Positions 63,741 through 64,000 of a stretch of 64,000 nucleotides of DNA are shown here, in pieces. Location: positions 31,692 through 95,691 of the forward strand of contig NZ_JADNBB010000025.1 of assembly GCF_015550595.1 (NCBI RefSeq), read 5' to 3'. The notes under the pieces were generated by a model. It had not been told where the DNA came from. It saw only the letters and a program-made list of their open reading frames with translations, and searched no databases. Position 1 is the stretch's first letter. Each line of letters starts with the position of its first letter. Source of the DNA: Parabacteroides goldsteinii. Its GTDB lineage: Bacteria > Bacteroidota > Bacteroidia > Bacteroidales > Tannerellaceae. A program made the translations under genes and the position numbers.

Positions 63741-64000
63741 AAATAATCTCCTTATTTTTTTAGTAAAACAAAAAAGAGACAGGCTTTGTTGTACCAGCTG
63801 GCCTTTCCCATATAATAATGTATAGAGAAATGGCTTTTGATGTGGTTGGCAATTGGATAGCGGCTGAAATTGAAGGGGCTTTGTGTTATTAGACTTGGTT
63901 TGATTTTTTTTTCACTTGTAACGTTCAGTGATACAGAAGTGTAGTGATTTTGCTGCGATATTAAGTAAAAAATAAAGTAAGAAAAGTTTGGAGCGTATGT
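63741..64000. other. Intergenic right end
   Basis: About 260 bp upstream of the pirin gene. I see the ribosome-binding site of that gene and AT-rich sequence, but no complete gene, repeat or clear promoter. Confidence 0.5.

Overview
The window looks like a chromosomal stretch of a gut Bacteroidales genome, most likely Parabacteroides or a close Bacteroides relative. The evidence is the SusC/SusD pairs, a one-protein hybrid two-component regulator, a DPS-like ferritin, NrfHA with a ResB/CcsA pair, and promoters of the Bacteroidetes type (TAnnTTTG at -7). The genus is inference. I saw no rRNA, tRNA, insertion sequence or CRISPR array.

Layout. 1-1467 is the 5' part of a SusC-type receptor on the minus strand. 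A segment bounded by inverted AGTTC-N5-GAACT motifs (1544-2152) lies upstream of it and resembles a phase-variable promoter. 2315-9928 is a minus-strand series: POT transporter, GH10-like lipoprotein, gcvP, metallo-beta-lactamase-fold hydrolase, rsmG and a DUF3298-type lipoprotein. 10999-14730 is a glycine betaine/proline ABC transporter operon ending in an SGNH hydrolase. Ferritin, a DUF4153-type membrane protein, and a sugar mutarotase with a FucP-type symporter follow. 18837-19024 holds two 34-bp palindromic sites in inverted orientation around an outward-facing promoter. It precedes a DUF6261-type gene and an orphan hybrid histidine kinase.

24623-30957 is a nitrite ammonification block: nrfH, nrfA, ResB-like, CcsA-like, an outer-membrane barrel and a Crp/Fnr regulator. 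An NtrC-type sigma-54 response regulator follows. 32440-48220 is a polysaccharide utilization locus with a hybrid two-component regulator, SusC, SusD, three GH43 enzymes and a 676-aa protein I do not recognise. The GH43 set suggests an arabinose-containing glycan.

49146-57607 is a kdp potassium-uptake operon. It has a good sigma-54 promoter, an enhancer-like inverted repeat, a 33-aa small ORF, kdpF, kdpABC, a barrel protein, and KdpD split into a sensor-domain protein and a separate kinase. No kdpE is present, and the NtrC-type regulator at 31037 is a candidate partner. The right end holds aspartokinase, mscL, hcp, a second Crp/Fnr regulator, a DPS-like ferritin and a pirin.

The main regulatory observations are the two putative invertible switches, the sigma-54 control of kdp, and a shared TGTA-N8-TACA operator with identical promoter geometry at nrfH and hcp. 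The last suggests one Crp/Fnr-type nitrite/nitrosative-stress regulon.
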